Shown here in pieces: positions 37,007-49,000 of a DNA stretch of 64,000 nt (position 1 is the stretch's first letter; each line of letters opens with the position of its first letter). The notes under the pieces are model-generated. The model did no database searches, was not told the origin of the DNA, and saw only the letters and a list, made by a program, of their open reading frames with translations. The stretch comes from Terebella lapidaria. Its lineage: Eukaryota > Annelida > Polychaeta > Terebellida > Terebellidae. The translations under genes were made by a program, and so were the position numbers. The stretch spans positions 17,521,170 to 17,585,169 of the forward strand of contig OX424569.1 in assembly GCA_949152475.1 (NCBI GenBank). The letters run 5' to 3'.

Positions 37007-37478
37007 TACGGAGCCTCTGAGAGGACATGGAAGAAATATTTTTAGCTCATTGTTATTGCGTTCCCTCGCAATAATATTGCGTTCCCTCGCAATAATATTG
37101 CGTTCTCTCGCAATATTATCGCGTTACCTCCCATTCCGGATCGCGTTCCCTCGCAATCCGGATCGCGTTCCCTCGCGATATTATCGCGTTCCCTCGCATT
37201 CCGGATCGCGTTCCCTCGCGATCTTGTAGAATAACCTTCTCAGAAATCATTGGCGTCAGCACAATGCGAGGGAACGCGATCCAGAAAGCGAGGGAACGCG
37301 ATAATATCGCGAGGGAACGCGATAATATCGCGAGGGAAAGCAATAAGATCGCGAGGGAACGCGATCCGGATTGCGAGGGAAGGCGATAATATTGCGAGGG
37401 TACGCAATAATATTTTGAGGGAACGCAATAACTATATGTCAAAAAATATTTCTTCCATGTCCTTTCAGCGGCTCCGTA
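37007..37478. mobile_element. Foldback transposon FB4, 472 bp, 6-bp TSD ATTAAT
   Basis: The termini are TACGGAGCCTCTGAGAGGAC and (right end inverted) TACGGAGCCGCTGAAAGGAC. The inverted match continues through ATGGAAGAAATATTTTT. ATTAAT flanks both sides (37001-37006, 37479-37484). The arms are ~21-bp repeats of ATTGCGTTCCCTCGCAATAAT on the left (about 37053-37220) and the reverse complement on the right (about 37265-37430). Each unit is itself a small hairpin. The centre is about 40 bp. The terminal sequence is clearly related to that of FB3. Confidence 0.8.
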
Positions 37479-38227
37479 ATTAATAGCTCGCACAAAATTC
37501 TGAAATTTTTAGACATTTCGAACACCAAACGTGGCATGGACAGCGATGAGAATCTAGTAACATTTTGTGATAATGGTGTAATTCATGTCATAGCGATTAA
37601 ATGCTAGATTGGAGAAATTTGAATGATGTATCATAGAAACTTATACAACAACCGTGGAAAATACTCTTATTATTAACCAGACAATCAATACAGGTTTTGA
37701 TAACAACAAAACATTCTCTATGATGAGGAAACTAATGATGGCCTCTACTTATATTATTTCCATATTATATTGTATTCTATTAATTTAAAGATGAAGTAAC
37801 GACGCATATATGCAGACTCCGGAGAATAAAGAAAGGAATTTAATGTTGCCTTTGCGGGGAAGAAATGAAACCTCTGACACTTGCTGGTACTGAAAACCCA
37901 TAAAACCCATCTTATATCATACTTTTACACACTGGATATAGTAAAGTGTCATTCCCTGGTCATTTTGACAAAGTAAATGGTAGACCAAACATAATCTCGG
38001 AGCAATCAAGATGAATGTGTTCAGTGATATTAGTCTGAAATTGTCATCTAAATGGACAAAGAAATAGTAAACCTTTTTGAACCCCAATCAGATTAGTGTT
38101 TAGAAAACTCTGGTTTTGCTCATGATGCGGGGGGAGGGGGGGGGGGAGGCGGGCGGGAGTGTACGCACATATCTACTATATGTAGCTATCATAATTGACC
38201 TCACTCACTGGCCTTTACATATATCAG

Positions 38228-38703
38228 TATGGCGCCCCGTTCGTGCCACAAAAAAGATAATTCATTGTTTTTCTAACTCATACGTATGAGATAAAAAGTC
38301 ATACGTATGAGATAATAAGTCATACGTATGAGATACTATCTCATACATATGAGATACTAAGTCATACGTATGAGATACTAAGTCATACACATGAGATAAT
38401 AAGTCATACGTATGAGATAGTATCTCATATGTATGAGTATGTCATAGTATCTCCTACCTATGACATAGTATCTCCTACGTATGACTTAGTATCTCATACG
38501 TATGACTTAGTATCTCCTACGTATGTCATAATATCTCCTACGTATGACTTAGTATTTCATACGTATGTGTTAGTATCTCCTACGTATGACTTGTTATCTC
38601 ATACGTATGTGTTAGTATCTCCTACGTATGACTTTTTATTTCATACGTATGAGATACATAAAAAAATAACTTCCCTTTTTGGTGGCACGAACGGGGCGCC
38701 ATA
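38228..38703. mobile_element. Foldback transposon FB5, 476 bp
   Basis: The two ends are identical for at least 22 bp when inverted (TATGGCGCCCCGTTCGTGCC). The 6-bp flanks TATCAG and TTCCAG match at four of six positions and could be an eroded target duplication. The arms are 21-bp repeats of GAGATACTAAGTCATACGTAT on the left (about 38275-38435), inverted on the right (about 38440-38655), with virtually no central spacer. An open frame of 94 codons across the right arm is a repeat artefact. Confidence 0.75.
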
Positions 38704-38709
38704 TTCCAG

Positions 38710-39960
38710 ATAAAATGTTTCAATAATTCCAAAATGTATGGCTGAATGTGATCAACATAATACCAGACTCTCAAATATTATATTTCAGCTCATAAATGTG
38801 TGCAATCTAATGGACCTTTTGGTATGCTTATCGATAGTTTCTTTCATGACATACCGACAGCAGTAAGTCAAAATATGGACATGTCTTGTACTTTTCAAAA
38901 ACATTTGACTTTACGTGTATGCTTCTATGGAACAAATTATTCTCCTGTTCATATCACGTTTCATGTATGTTATCACGTTACCGGATATCAAATTTACTGG
39001 TGTAAGTTTAACAAACTAATGTCAATAGCTATGGCATACTTTCCGTCAAAAATAAATACCACATGGCATAATCAATATGCTGATGAAAGGGCCAGACAGG
39101 ATGTGTATACCCACTAATCTCTTTTGTGATTATGGCTAGTAATAAGCCCCATATACAATGTAAATATGAAGATGAAAGGTTGAATTATATGAATATTGAC
39201 GATATATTTTCGATTCGTGTTCATCGCGACATTATTGTGAACGAACAAAGCCTGTTAATTTCCAGATCATGATGACAAAGAACAAGGAAACTTCAACAAA
39301 TGGGGAGTTTATTGACAGCAGAGGATACATGGGTAAATTGTACTTTACATCTGTAACACAATTGTGTTTCAAGACATGTTATTGATATAACCTGTGCACT
39401 GCAAATATTTGCAAATGTGTACATTCTCGAGGCCCCGAAATTATTTATTACAAGTTAATGCATAATATTGGTACAATACATAATATTTTAGTCTATTGAT
39501 CATATTTTATATAACACATTGAACCGACGTCACATATCATACTCAAAAAGTCTTTCCTCTTCAAAACATAATCAAGTCATGCCAGTTCAATGACCAGTAG
39601 ATCTATACTAATAAACATATCGATCAATAAGCATGCTCATCAATTCCCTTCTCGTTTTTATTCCTACTCATTCATGATTTATCTTCGTTATCAATTAGCA
39701 TATGACGTCACAGCGAGACGTCACAGGCGCCATATTGCGAGTCACGATGTCGGCCATTTTGAGAAAAACAAGCAGTGTGTTTTAAACAGCTGGTTTAATT
39801 CTGACACAAGCGGGGTTTCATGAATATGCAAATGTGATGCAAAATGTACAAGACTGTCAATAAATCAAACTGATCGGTTAATCTATATTGCAATATGTCG
39901 ACACCACACACCGTACAGCAGACACAACTGCACATTTATCGACCCATTTCATCTCAGACC
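38710..39960. other. Intergenic; no gene seen
   Basis: There is a 105-codon plus-strand open frame at 38800-39117 with no recognisable domain. Two CRE-like sites (TGACGTCA at 39703-39710 and GACGTCA at 39717-39723) precede a CpG-containing GGCGCCATATTGCG stretch. No exon was found. Confidence 0.3.
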
Positions 39961-39984
39961 CTAAAAAGTGTAATGTTGCTGGTT

Positions 39985-40225
39985 GCGATTCAGTAAATGA
40001 GTGTTATATTTTTCTTGCTCTCTTACAATTAAGGTGATCCCAACAATAGTCCAGCTTTCGAATTGACATTCTAAATACAACATCCATTGAACAAAATACT
40101 TATTGAATCAGTAATTGAATGTTACATATCTCTTGCTCTCTTACAAATAAGATGATCCAAACAATAGTCCAGCTTTTGAGCTGACAATCTAAATACAACA
40201 ATTTATTGAACAAAACTTATTATTG
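39985..40225. repeat. Two-copy direct tandem duplication, ~118 bp
   Basis: CTTGCTCTCTTACAA recurs at 40014 and 40132, each followed by the same GATCC(C/A)AACAATAGTCCAG and TCTAAATACAACA segments with scattered differences. Confidence 0.65.
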
Positions 40226-42010
40226 ACAATAATTACCAATAGCCAATGCCAAATTCAGTATCAGTGAACATTTTATTCAGGAGAATTTGACAATCATGAA
40301 AGGCAATATGAAAACGATGCGACAAAAAGACAACTAAGAAATGTAAAAAACAAAAACTAACAAGCTTAAAGAATTGGAGAACATATATCCATCCTCATTA
40401 ACCTGCCCATAAGCAGATAAGGTTTACATTTGTTTCGATACCGAGTAATTCATGACATACGAAATTCTGCTGAACTGATTTATTATAAAGACCTGAAATT
40501 TACAATAAACTCAACATTCATTTTTTTGTAAATTCCACGTAATTCACGTGTAAAATAACCTTGAATTTCTCACACAAGTCCTTTAATATATGTAATAAAT
40601 TAACAAATTCACTTAGACACAAAAACGAATGAGAGTTTGAACAATTTTTGGAAGAAACAATTCTCACATGTTGAAATAAAACGCCCCAATATATAGGATC
40701 ATGGATTACCATTTATTGACGTAACGTCATATTAAAACAACTTAACGGTTCGCGCTTCTGCCAAGGTTTTCCATTTCATACAATTTATACACCGACACGG
40801 TAATTTTCTGATTGCATGAATATCTGCAGTATTTTCATATTTACATGTATGTACATATAACTGGGTACATTTTAACACTCGAAATTCAGAGAAATTATTT
40901 GGGAAAATATATTAAATATTTATGTACATATAGACTATGTACAAATTAAATTAACAAGTTTTGAAAGATAGCAAACACGTATGCACTATTCACAATATCA
41001 CATTAATTTTGTACATGTAAATGAATCATTTGTTGCAGAAACGACCATTTTGCAGATTTTTACAGTAAAACAATGCAGCCGAGTTGTAACAACATTAATA
41101 CCCCCTCCCCATCCCTCAATTTAACGTGAACGCAAAACCATTCGCCAATTTGTCATTAAGTACATCTCATCATGCATTGATAAAAACAACATATCAATCT
41201 CAACAACTAGTCTTTTCGATTTTCTCATCTTGTTCAACAATTGGTATATATACCAACAATAAAAGATTTCCTAATAGTCAGTTCAGTTTTGCAATGAATC
41301 ACATGTCGATCAATAAAATTCCATAAAGACTGAACACTTACCTGTCTCATCCTTTGAATGATAACAAATATATATTTAACTGAACACCTACGTGTACAAA
41401 CAATAAACAAAACAACACAAACATAACATAACTACGTTCCAACAATTGTCAATTGATGGAAATAAACAAAAAAAACAATAACAGCATTACCTACAAACAA
41501 GAAATGTCAAACATTTACATTTCATAGTCAAAACATTTACCTATCTGCTTTTGGCAGAGTTAACAAGAATAAACAGCCGATTAGAACAACAAAATAAACA
41601 GTAACAACAGTAACACATCTAAAACACTAATTGTATCGATATTTGGTATCTACTGAGATCAGTTTTGAGATCAAGTGATAAGTTAACCCCCTGCATTAAA
41701 CAATATTGTAAGATAACTGAAAAGTATCTTTAAATAAACCTGTTTCTGCTTGCTATACATGCTTTATACCAATAATATTTAGGAGATATATAGTTCAAGT
41801 ATTTGTATCCCTCAGTCGAAAATACACATATGTACATGCGTGCATCATGTGTGTGCTTGAATAATACATCTGTTTGCTTATATATTCCCCACATACCGGA
41901 TAAATGATAATGATACTTAATAATGGACGTCAAAAATAGTACACTTCTTAACTTCCTAAAAGCATGAACGACATCAAATCATGTTTGAAACTTTACATTT
42001 GTATATCTAT
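40226..42010. other. Intergenic; no gene seen
   Basis: Very A+T-rich. Only short unsupported open frames. Confidence 0.4.
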
Positions 42011-42016
42011 GCCTGA

Positions 42017-42022
42017 TTTATT
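42017..42022 (-). terminator. Candidate poly(A) signal of the ZP-domain gene
   Basis: TTTATT on the plus strand reads AATAAA about 245 bp beyond the stop codon of the ZP-domain gene. Confidence 0.4.
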
Positions 42023-42265
42023 TAACCTTTCGTTCTGAACAATTACCAAGACATTCCGTGTCATGTGTCCCATTTTTTAAGAAAGGCAATTTTATCATTT
42101 ATATTTCGGTTTTCAAAACAGTTCAAAATTTACCTTGAAGTGCATGCCTTGTATGGTTGGTATTGCAACGAATGAATATGTATCCATGCCTTGGTTTTAA
42201 TTCCCGAATCATTTTTACAGTCCATATTGTATCAACATTACTCCAGTTTTCCCGCGCTTTCGAGA

Positions 42266-45200
42266 CTATACGACACGCTTGACCGGTTTCACGTGCAGAC
42301 AACGAACTTTCTCCCCGGAGAGGTGCAGCGGAAGTAGGATTGCGCATGCGCTGAACATAGCGGTGGATGCGATGATGATTCCGAGCATGATTCCGCTCCG
42401 TAAATTGCTGAACATCGTGTCTGAAAGTCAAAAACATTATCATTATAGGAGCCTATATGGGTATTTAGGCTAATACTTAGGCCCTAATCGAAACCCAATA
42501 CGGTATTAGTCGGCCCACTTAATTTAATCCCTTGGCAGTATATATATATATTCCGAATTACAATTACGACAATGCTAAAGTTAATATAGGCCTGTATCAT
42601 GTTATCAATCTTCAAACTTCGTTTTCTGCAATGAAATCATGTAGAAAAAAGTCACTGTTGCACAGAGTAAACTGAACACTCACGTCTGGGGTAGATTCTG
42701 TACGAGCCGGCAGAACGCCTCTTCCTCTCGACGTGTTTCACTTGGAACGAGTTCATGACGTAATACACGGACTGTTCCATCTGGGCCACTGCGTCGCCGT
42801 CAGAATCTACAAACTTGTCGCTCTCTGCCCCAGCGTCAGTGCCTGCCTCGTCCTCGCTTCTGTTTTCGTTTTCACCGTCGTCGCTGTTTTCGTTTTCGTC
42901 GTTCATGTCCCGTTCTTCCTCGATGACGTCACGCGCGTCCAAGCTCACACCGAAACCGGAACCGGATCCAGAATCCTCGTCGAATGCGCGAGTGGCAATG
43001 TGAAATTCTGGATATTTCTGTGAAAACATAAATTCGATTAAGAAAAGAAATTTGACAAATTCTAATTCTATGCAGGGATCCCTATCAAAATATACAGGAT
43101 CCTGACACACGTAATACTGTGAAAATGTTTAAAACCTTTGAATTTTGAAGAAGAATAAGAAATTGAACCTTAATCACCCAAGTTTGAAGCGGATGATAAC
43201 TTATTGAAAAGATCAAGTGCAAAAATATTCATGGTTCACGACAAAGGAACATACGGGAATAGTGCATCCTGATTGGTCCGTATCTGTGACGTAGGAGTTG
43301 CAAACATGCACGTGACACTTGATGTAAATCCTGTTTCCGGCACCTCGGAACATGAACGAATCGAAAGTGAAACCGTACGTCGTCGCCGTGATGACGTCAT
43401 CCATCGGATTAAATGTTTCATCGTCTTCCCCGATAATTCTATAATAATAAATAATAATAACATATTTATTGCAAAATTGATTGAGTCCTTCTCCAATCAC
43501 AATAATAGATTAGAATATTATATTTAATAACAAGGATTCAATACATGTATGGCAATCGTTAAAGTATTAAGCCGTGTGGACCTACTGACCCGTTCCGGAT
43601 GAAGATGTGTTCCGGCTGGTCCGGTGTGTTGGTGGGGTTAGGTGTGGCCCAGCAGTCCCTGACAAACATCTCGTCACTGGTACTGCTGTTCAGCTTAACT
43701 CCCACCCACAAAGGCATGCCCAGCTGTCGATCGATAGATGGACCATATAGGGAACTTATTAAATGACAAGTATTATGATCGATGGAACATTAAAACATTC
43801 ACTTTGCTTGCGAACTGTGGACCAATTTGTTCATCAACCAATTACTAATCGTGGATTAAACAAACACCATCACTAGTATTTGATTGCGATAACTAAATCA
43901 AATTTTGAGAAGAAAAAAAATGATTTCGAACTCTGGTCAATTTTGTTTTTTAACTTTCCAAGAAAAAAATAACGCCTTCACAGTAGGCTCAACCTCGACT
44001 AATAACCTCGCAAAAACATGTCATATCAATTGTCAATATTTGTAATGTCCCTGGTGCTTTGTTTCGATGTAATACAAACACTATAGCACAATATTTTGAA
44101 TAAATTCGATACATAGCCCGCAGCTATAATTTTATTTTTTCTCTATAATCATAGCAAATGAATAGCTATATTATGCGTTATATGAAGTTCATGATGTCTC
44201 CAAAAATATAGAATTTGTCTCCAACTGTCTACCAACTTCTCCCGCAAGCGGTTATATGACCGTTGATATTTAAATTTTTGTATGATCTCATGAGTTTGAG
44301 ACTGGAAGCTATCATCGAAAAACTTTGACCACCATTGACGACCATTGGAATTTTTTTTTTTTCAGTAATATGCAATAATTGCGATTATAATATCTTGAAT
44401 ATGAACACAGGTGGGAGTGATATTTTTCGTCGAGGTACATGTATGTTGACATTCAGAAAGTAATATGAGTGTGACATACGTTTGTTATGCTTGTGTTGAT
44501 TCGAAGCATTGGAGCCTAACATTTCATTAATGATGGTTAGTACGCATATGTTAAAACCTTTAAGAAAAACAAATATGTTCAACATTCTAAGTTCAGCATT
44601 TCACTGGAGAAATACATACAAAATACACAAAGGTTCTCGCAATTCTGGTAGGCTAAACCATTAGCATCGAAAACACCAAATTCTTGCACATACCATGCGC
44701 TTTTCATTCATGTATTTTGTGTAGTTTTTGTGTTATGTCATATATTATTGCATGTATGTATTTACTTACAGCTATTTCCTCGTCTTTCTGTACGGGAACG
44801 GTCATGAACGAGTCCTTGTAGATCGTGATGTCGAAGGCGAAGGGCCCGTCAGCGCTTCCGGCGTATTCGTACGTACTGGGGTTAAAATGTTACAACACAA
44901 TGAATCGTGCAAAAGTCTCTTGTTTTGTGGATATCCATATGTTTTATGTAATGAATGTTCTTAATTTGTAAAAAAAATATTGATTTCATAATTATATTCT
45001 TTTATTTGTATGTGGCCAGACAATCGTCTTTTTATCTCTTTTTTTTTTTTTTTGAGGAACTGTTCAGTTCAGATGTCAACCACAATTGAAGAAATCGCCT
45101 TCTATAATCTGTTCAGTATTGATACAACGGTGTACTCACTTGGTGTCCGATTCTATTTTGGCCCGGATCAGCCCATCCTTCGGGATCATACACGTGGCTG

Positions 45201-46058
45201 TGGCGACACCTGGCGAATCCTCATCGCCGTCAATGACGTCACCACTCACGGAATACGTCAGACGCAACATCGTGTTCGTCAACTGCACATTGTGATATAT
45301 ATACCTTCAATAACTTTTCGCACCTTTATAAACTTTATAGTATGTCTCCCTGCTTTACATATCATTATGGTGTGATTACTGGTATAACTGGTATGACTGG
45401 TATAACTTATATATTTAAACGACAAAAAAAAAATAAAATAAAATTCAATATGCACATAGATATTTTCACCTCTTCGACTTGAGGGTGGCAGTCGCCATAG
45501 AGGAAGGTGAAGACCCTGATGCCCCTGCCCGTGTCCTCCCCCTCCCGGGGGCGACACTGGGGGTGCCAGGGCCCCTCCCCCACCCTCAGACTTTCAGGCT
45601 CCACCCCCGAGGCGTTCACAGTCAGAGTCACCCCGCTAGGCTCACAGTCCAAGGTTATGTCCGTCACTGCACGGCAAAAAACAGTTTATTTACTAAAATA
45701 TAATTTATAAAATATACTGTGTGATGGTAGAATATCATATGTACACACACATAATTATAAAGTATAATGGCACTCATTTGAATTTAAACTTCATAACCCG
45801 ACAGGATATGGGTAAATTATAGGTCAATAGATCTTATTTCAAGTATGACAACAATATTTTCTTATCATTTAATCTTTGAATTTATTCTCTGAAAAACCTG
45901 AATTATTGCGAATATATCAAACATAATGACCCGTTAGGCCAAATATGGAACCAAAAAAACACCCGGTACTTACGAGTACTTTGTGCCGAGGCAAGGCTGG
46001 CGCCCGAGATCAAAGTAATCCATAGCAGCAGAGCTACCGGAAACGGGCGGTACAGCAT
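42266..46058 (-). CDS. Zona pellucida (ZP)-domain, single-pass membrane glycoprotein (complete, 8 coding exons)
   Basis: Exons in order: 46058-45974, 45666-45470, 45282-45140, 44875-44770, 43723-43590, 43438-43255, 43017-42684, 42420-42266. All have GT-AG junctions with matching phases, total 1338 nt, 445 aa. The start MLYRPFPVALLLW begins a signal peptide (about 1-24). Residues from about 30 to 275 form a ZP module with eight cysteines in the expected order (LDC, QCR, DCH, TCM, DCW, KCH, VCN, GCT) and typical LWVGVKL and CWATP segments. A long acidic Asp/Glu/Ser-rich linker (about 290-370) leads to a furin-type site RKRR (381-384). A single transmembrane helix (about 404-428) and a 17-residue tail ending PVKRVV follow. 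This is the canonical ZP layout. Cleavage at the basic site should release an ectodomain able to polymerise into extracellular filaments. No EGF or other N-terminal module is present. Whether it belongs to egg envelope, cuticle, shell matrix or another epithelium cannot be told from sequence. Confidence 0.88.
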
Positions 46059-49000
46059 GGGATATCTTCTCGGACTCACCGACACCCCTCTTCTTCCGGT
46101 ACGCTACAAACACGTAGTGGCGTCCGTTAGTCAAAAAATAATATTCGTACGTCTTAACACAGCGAGAAAATACGTCCAATTGGTATTCTGTATTAGTGAT
46201 GAATGATTGACCACAAATGCCAGTAGTTTCACAGATAGGTGGTGATAGTGCGTGGCCTTTTAACACGATTCAAAGGCCGGTTTTGACAAACTGACGACAG
46301 TTTATATAGAAGTGTCTGCTTAAATATTCACTTGTTTACTCTAAATGTCACTGATAAATCGAGCAAGGACAGAATTTCAGTGAATGAAATGAAGTACACT
46401 AGAGCTAGCTGACGTGTATCACATAATGTGAAGTTGTTTACGCTGAAAGGTCAACCAATTGGCGTCAAAATGTTTTTTGAAATACTAACCTTGTATTTTT
46501 CTGTAACTCCCGCCAGACTTTCTTTATAGTGTGCATCCGTTTTTAGTGTATTTTACGGAAACTACAGTAAAAGAGATGCTGGTATCCTGTCTATGTTCGA
46601 AAGAACACACTAGAGGATTCAGATAGACCGAATGACTAGACCGATGTGATGCTATGGAGTATATAGGGCCCAATATCGACTTACAGTTCGTTCATTGAAC
46701 CACAGGGTGTCGCAAAATAGAGCTCTTCTCAAATATCGACGCACTCGATCAAAAACTCGCCGCAAGTCTAAAAATTTGCTATAAAATACGGAGCGCTTGA
46801 ACAGCAGTTCAGCAAATACTCAAGGAATTTATTCTGTTTCTCTGAATTTAAAAAAGCAAGAATTCATGTATGTCATACATTTTGCGCCACTCTGTAAACG
46901 GTAGGCGGCGATCAAAGACAAGAGGACGTATGCCATTTTATTATCGATCTTTCGCGATTGATTGGCAGAACCGTGGGTTGTGCCACACAAAGCGTGATCC
47001 CCCATACCCGATCCCATATATCGGGCGATGTAAACAGCTTCGGCTATATTTAATGCTGGGTTTTCCAATTCATTGATTAAAACGCGAATCGAGTGATGGG
47101 CACATGTTGTTGATTTGCTGAAACAATGAATGTATGCGTGTTAAATGGGATTAGCTGAACTCAACATCTGCCATGTATCACAAGGACGCTGGGGTTAGAT
47201 GCAGGGTGGTGGAATTGATAAAATCAAAACTACAAAAGCGTCCTAAATAAGCGAGACTCAGAAAAAAAGAAGGGAGCTACCAGTAGGCTATAATATTTCT
47301 CCCTCAAAGTAGCTTGACATATTTCTGCCAATTACGTGTGAACCTGTGCGGTGTGTATTGACCCGGATTTGTTGACTATAGCAAGGCGTTTGACGCTATC
47401 TGCATGCTGTGGCCTTTTAGGGTTCGTCTGTTTTAGTGCAGCATGCGCTGTGCACGTGATCGCTTGGCAGACGGCTCAGTTCATTGGCTGCGTGTGAGGT
47501 GCGTGCTACATAGATCGTCATCTAATATGCTCAATGGATTGGGGTTATCTTTATCTGATATTAGTTGTTTGTCGAGTCATATCTTGAAAGGCGTCTGATA
47601 GATGGGGTCAATTAGGTGAATCAATTTCGATCCAATCAGTTATTTAATGCGACATTATCGGCATAGTTGAAGGGATCAACAAGGGTAAAACTAGGTTTGG
47701 CTTGCGCTATTTTAATATTTCATGTTCACAAATGCTGTATGTTCAATTGCTTAATCGGTATACATTAATCTTTTCAAGGACATGGGTAATTTAGGTGGTT
47801 GATAGGGCACCAAATCTTGAAGCTTAATCTACATGTGTACCAGGGAATTTGAGATGGTCCAAATAATCATAAAAGTAATGGCAATTGACGTCTATAGTTG
47901 GACAAGGAATATATAGGCTACATGTAAAGATTCTTCCCTTTGATTTGATTGTATTATTAGCCATCACTCAAATATAATTAGGAGTAATAAAGAGTATTAA
48001 TTGTTAGAGAAATGTGCTGGACAAGTTTGTACATGTACGTGTTTCTGGTGTAAATGATATGTTTTGTTTTTGTTTTTCACATAAACATGCGGAATACACT
48101 ATCTTTAATATGTCAATTGATCGTGAAAAAAACGTTCTAATTTCTCCAATATCTATGTTGAATTACTGTTTTTAGCCATTTAACAGATAAATGCTAACGT
48201 CATTTATCTATTATGTTGAATTGCCTGTCTGACTATCTTTATGTAAATGTAAACTTTATTTGTTTTAGGAGGATTCCCCTATCTTTAGTTTGTCGATTAC
48301 TGGCAATGAAACGTTACCGTACTAAGCACAAGTTACATTTATAATTCCATGGCGTCAATTTTTTGTACTGCGATCTTTGTATAATTCCGTATTATTCGCA
48401 ACACGTAATGAAAGAAAACTCCCACGGAATATTGATAAACATATTTATTTATTAAGAACTAACAATTCCACTTCCGTTGAATGACAGTGAATCGAATATT
48501 TGACAATGGAATACACCTAGAGTACGTTGACATTTATCATGTGAAAAACTAGTCTGGTATAACGATATTAAATGGCTATTTTTGAATACATGGCATATGA
48601 CGAATTGTTCGATTCTATCGGATAAGTCTTATGCCCGCGGGCACGGCAGATAGATAATTGTATACTGAACATATATGAATTAGTGATGGCTTATTAGGCA
48701 AATAGATCCTGGATGAACAATAATTATATTGTTCAGCACCGAATATTGCTGGAGCACTGGAGTCAAAATTACATAAAAGTTATCATACAATATCGATTAG
48801 AATATATCCATGCTTTTCCGCAATACTAAGTGCCAATTGAGTGCATGTAATATGACATTTCTGGCACCATTTTCATTTGTATTAGCGTGAAATGAGTAGC
48901 GTTATGCCATATGTTCGTTTTCGAATAAAATGTTATCATGATAACAATATTTAACTTTATGGGTTTCAATGTATTTGTTATTGTATGTTTGTTAACTGCT

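Noticed and set aside
37053-37430. CRISPR-like array appearance of ~21-bp repeats
   Set aside because: The repeats are contiguous without unique spacers, are inverted in two arms between transposon termini, and lie in an animal genome.
38429-38713. 94-codon Tyr/Ser/Pro-repeat frame
   Set aside because: It lies wholly in the 21-bp right arm of FB5. It is a repeat artefact despite its resemblance to a structural protein.
38800-39117. 105-codon plus-strand open frame
   Set aside because: No recognisable domain, no splice context and A+T-like codon use. Probably chance.
42123-42443. 106-codon minus-strand frame over the last ZP exon
   Set aside because: It is a different frame of the same exon. 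The spliced frame that continues the ZP protein gives a transmembrane helix and short tail, as expected for the family.
46059-46085. Upstream GTG start for the ZP protein
   Set aside because: The in-frame ATG at 46058 begins a good signal peptide, and animal genes rarely start at GTG.
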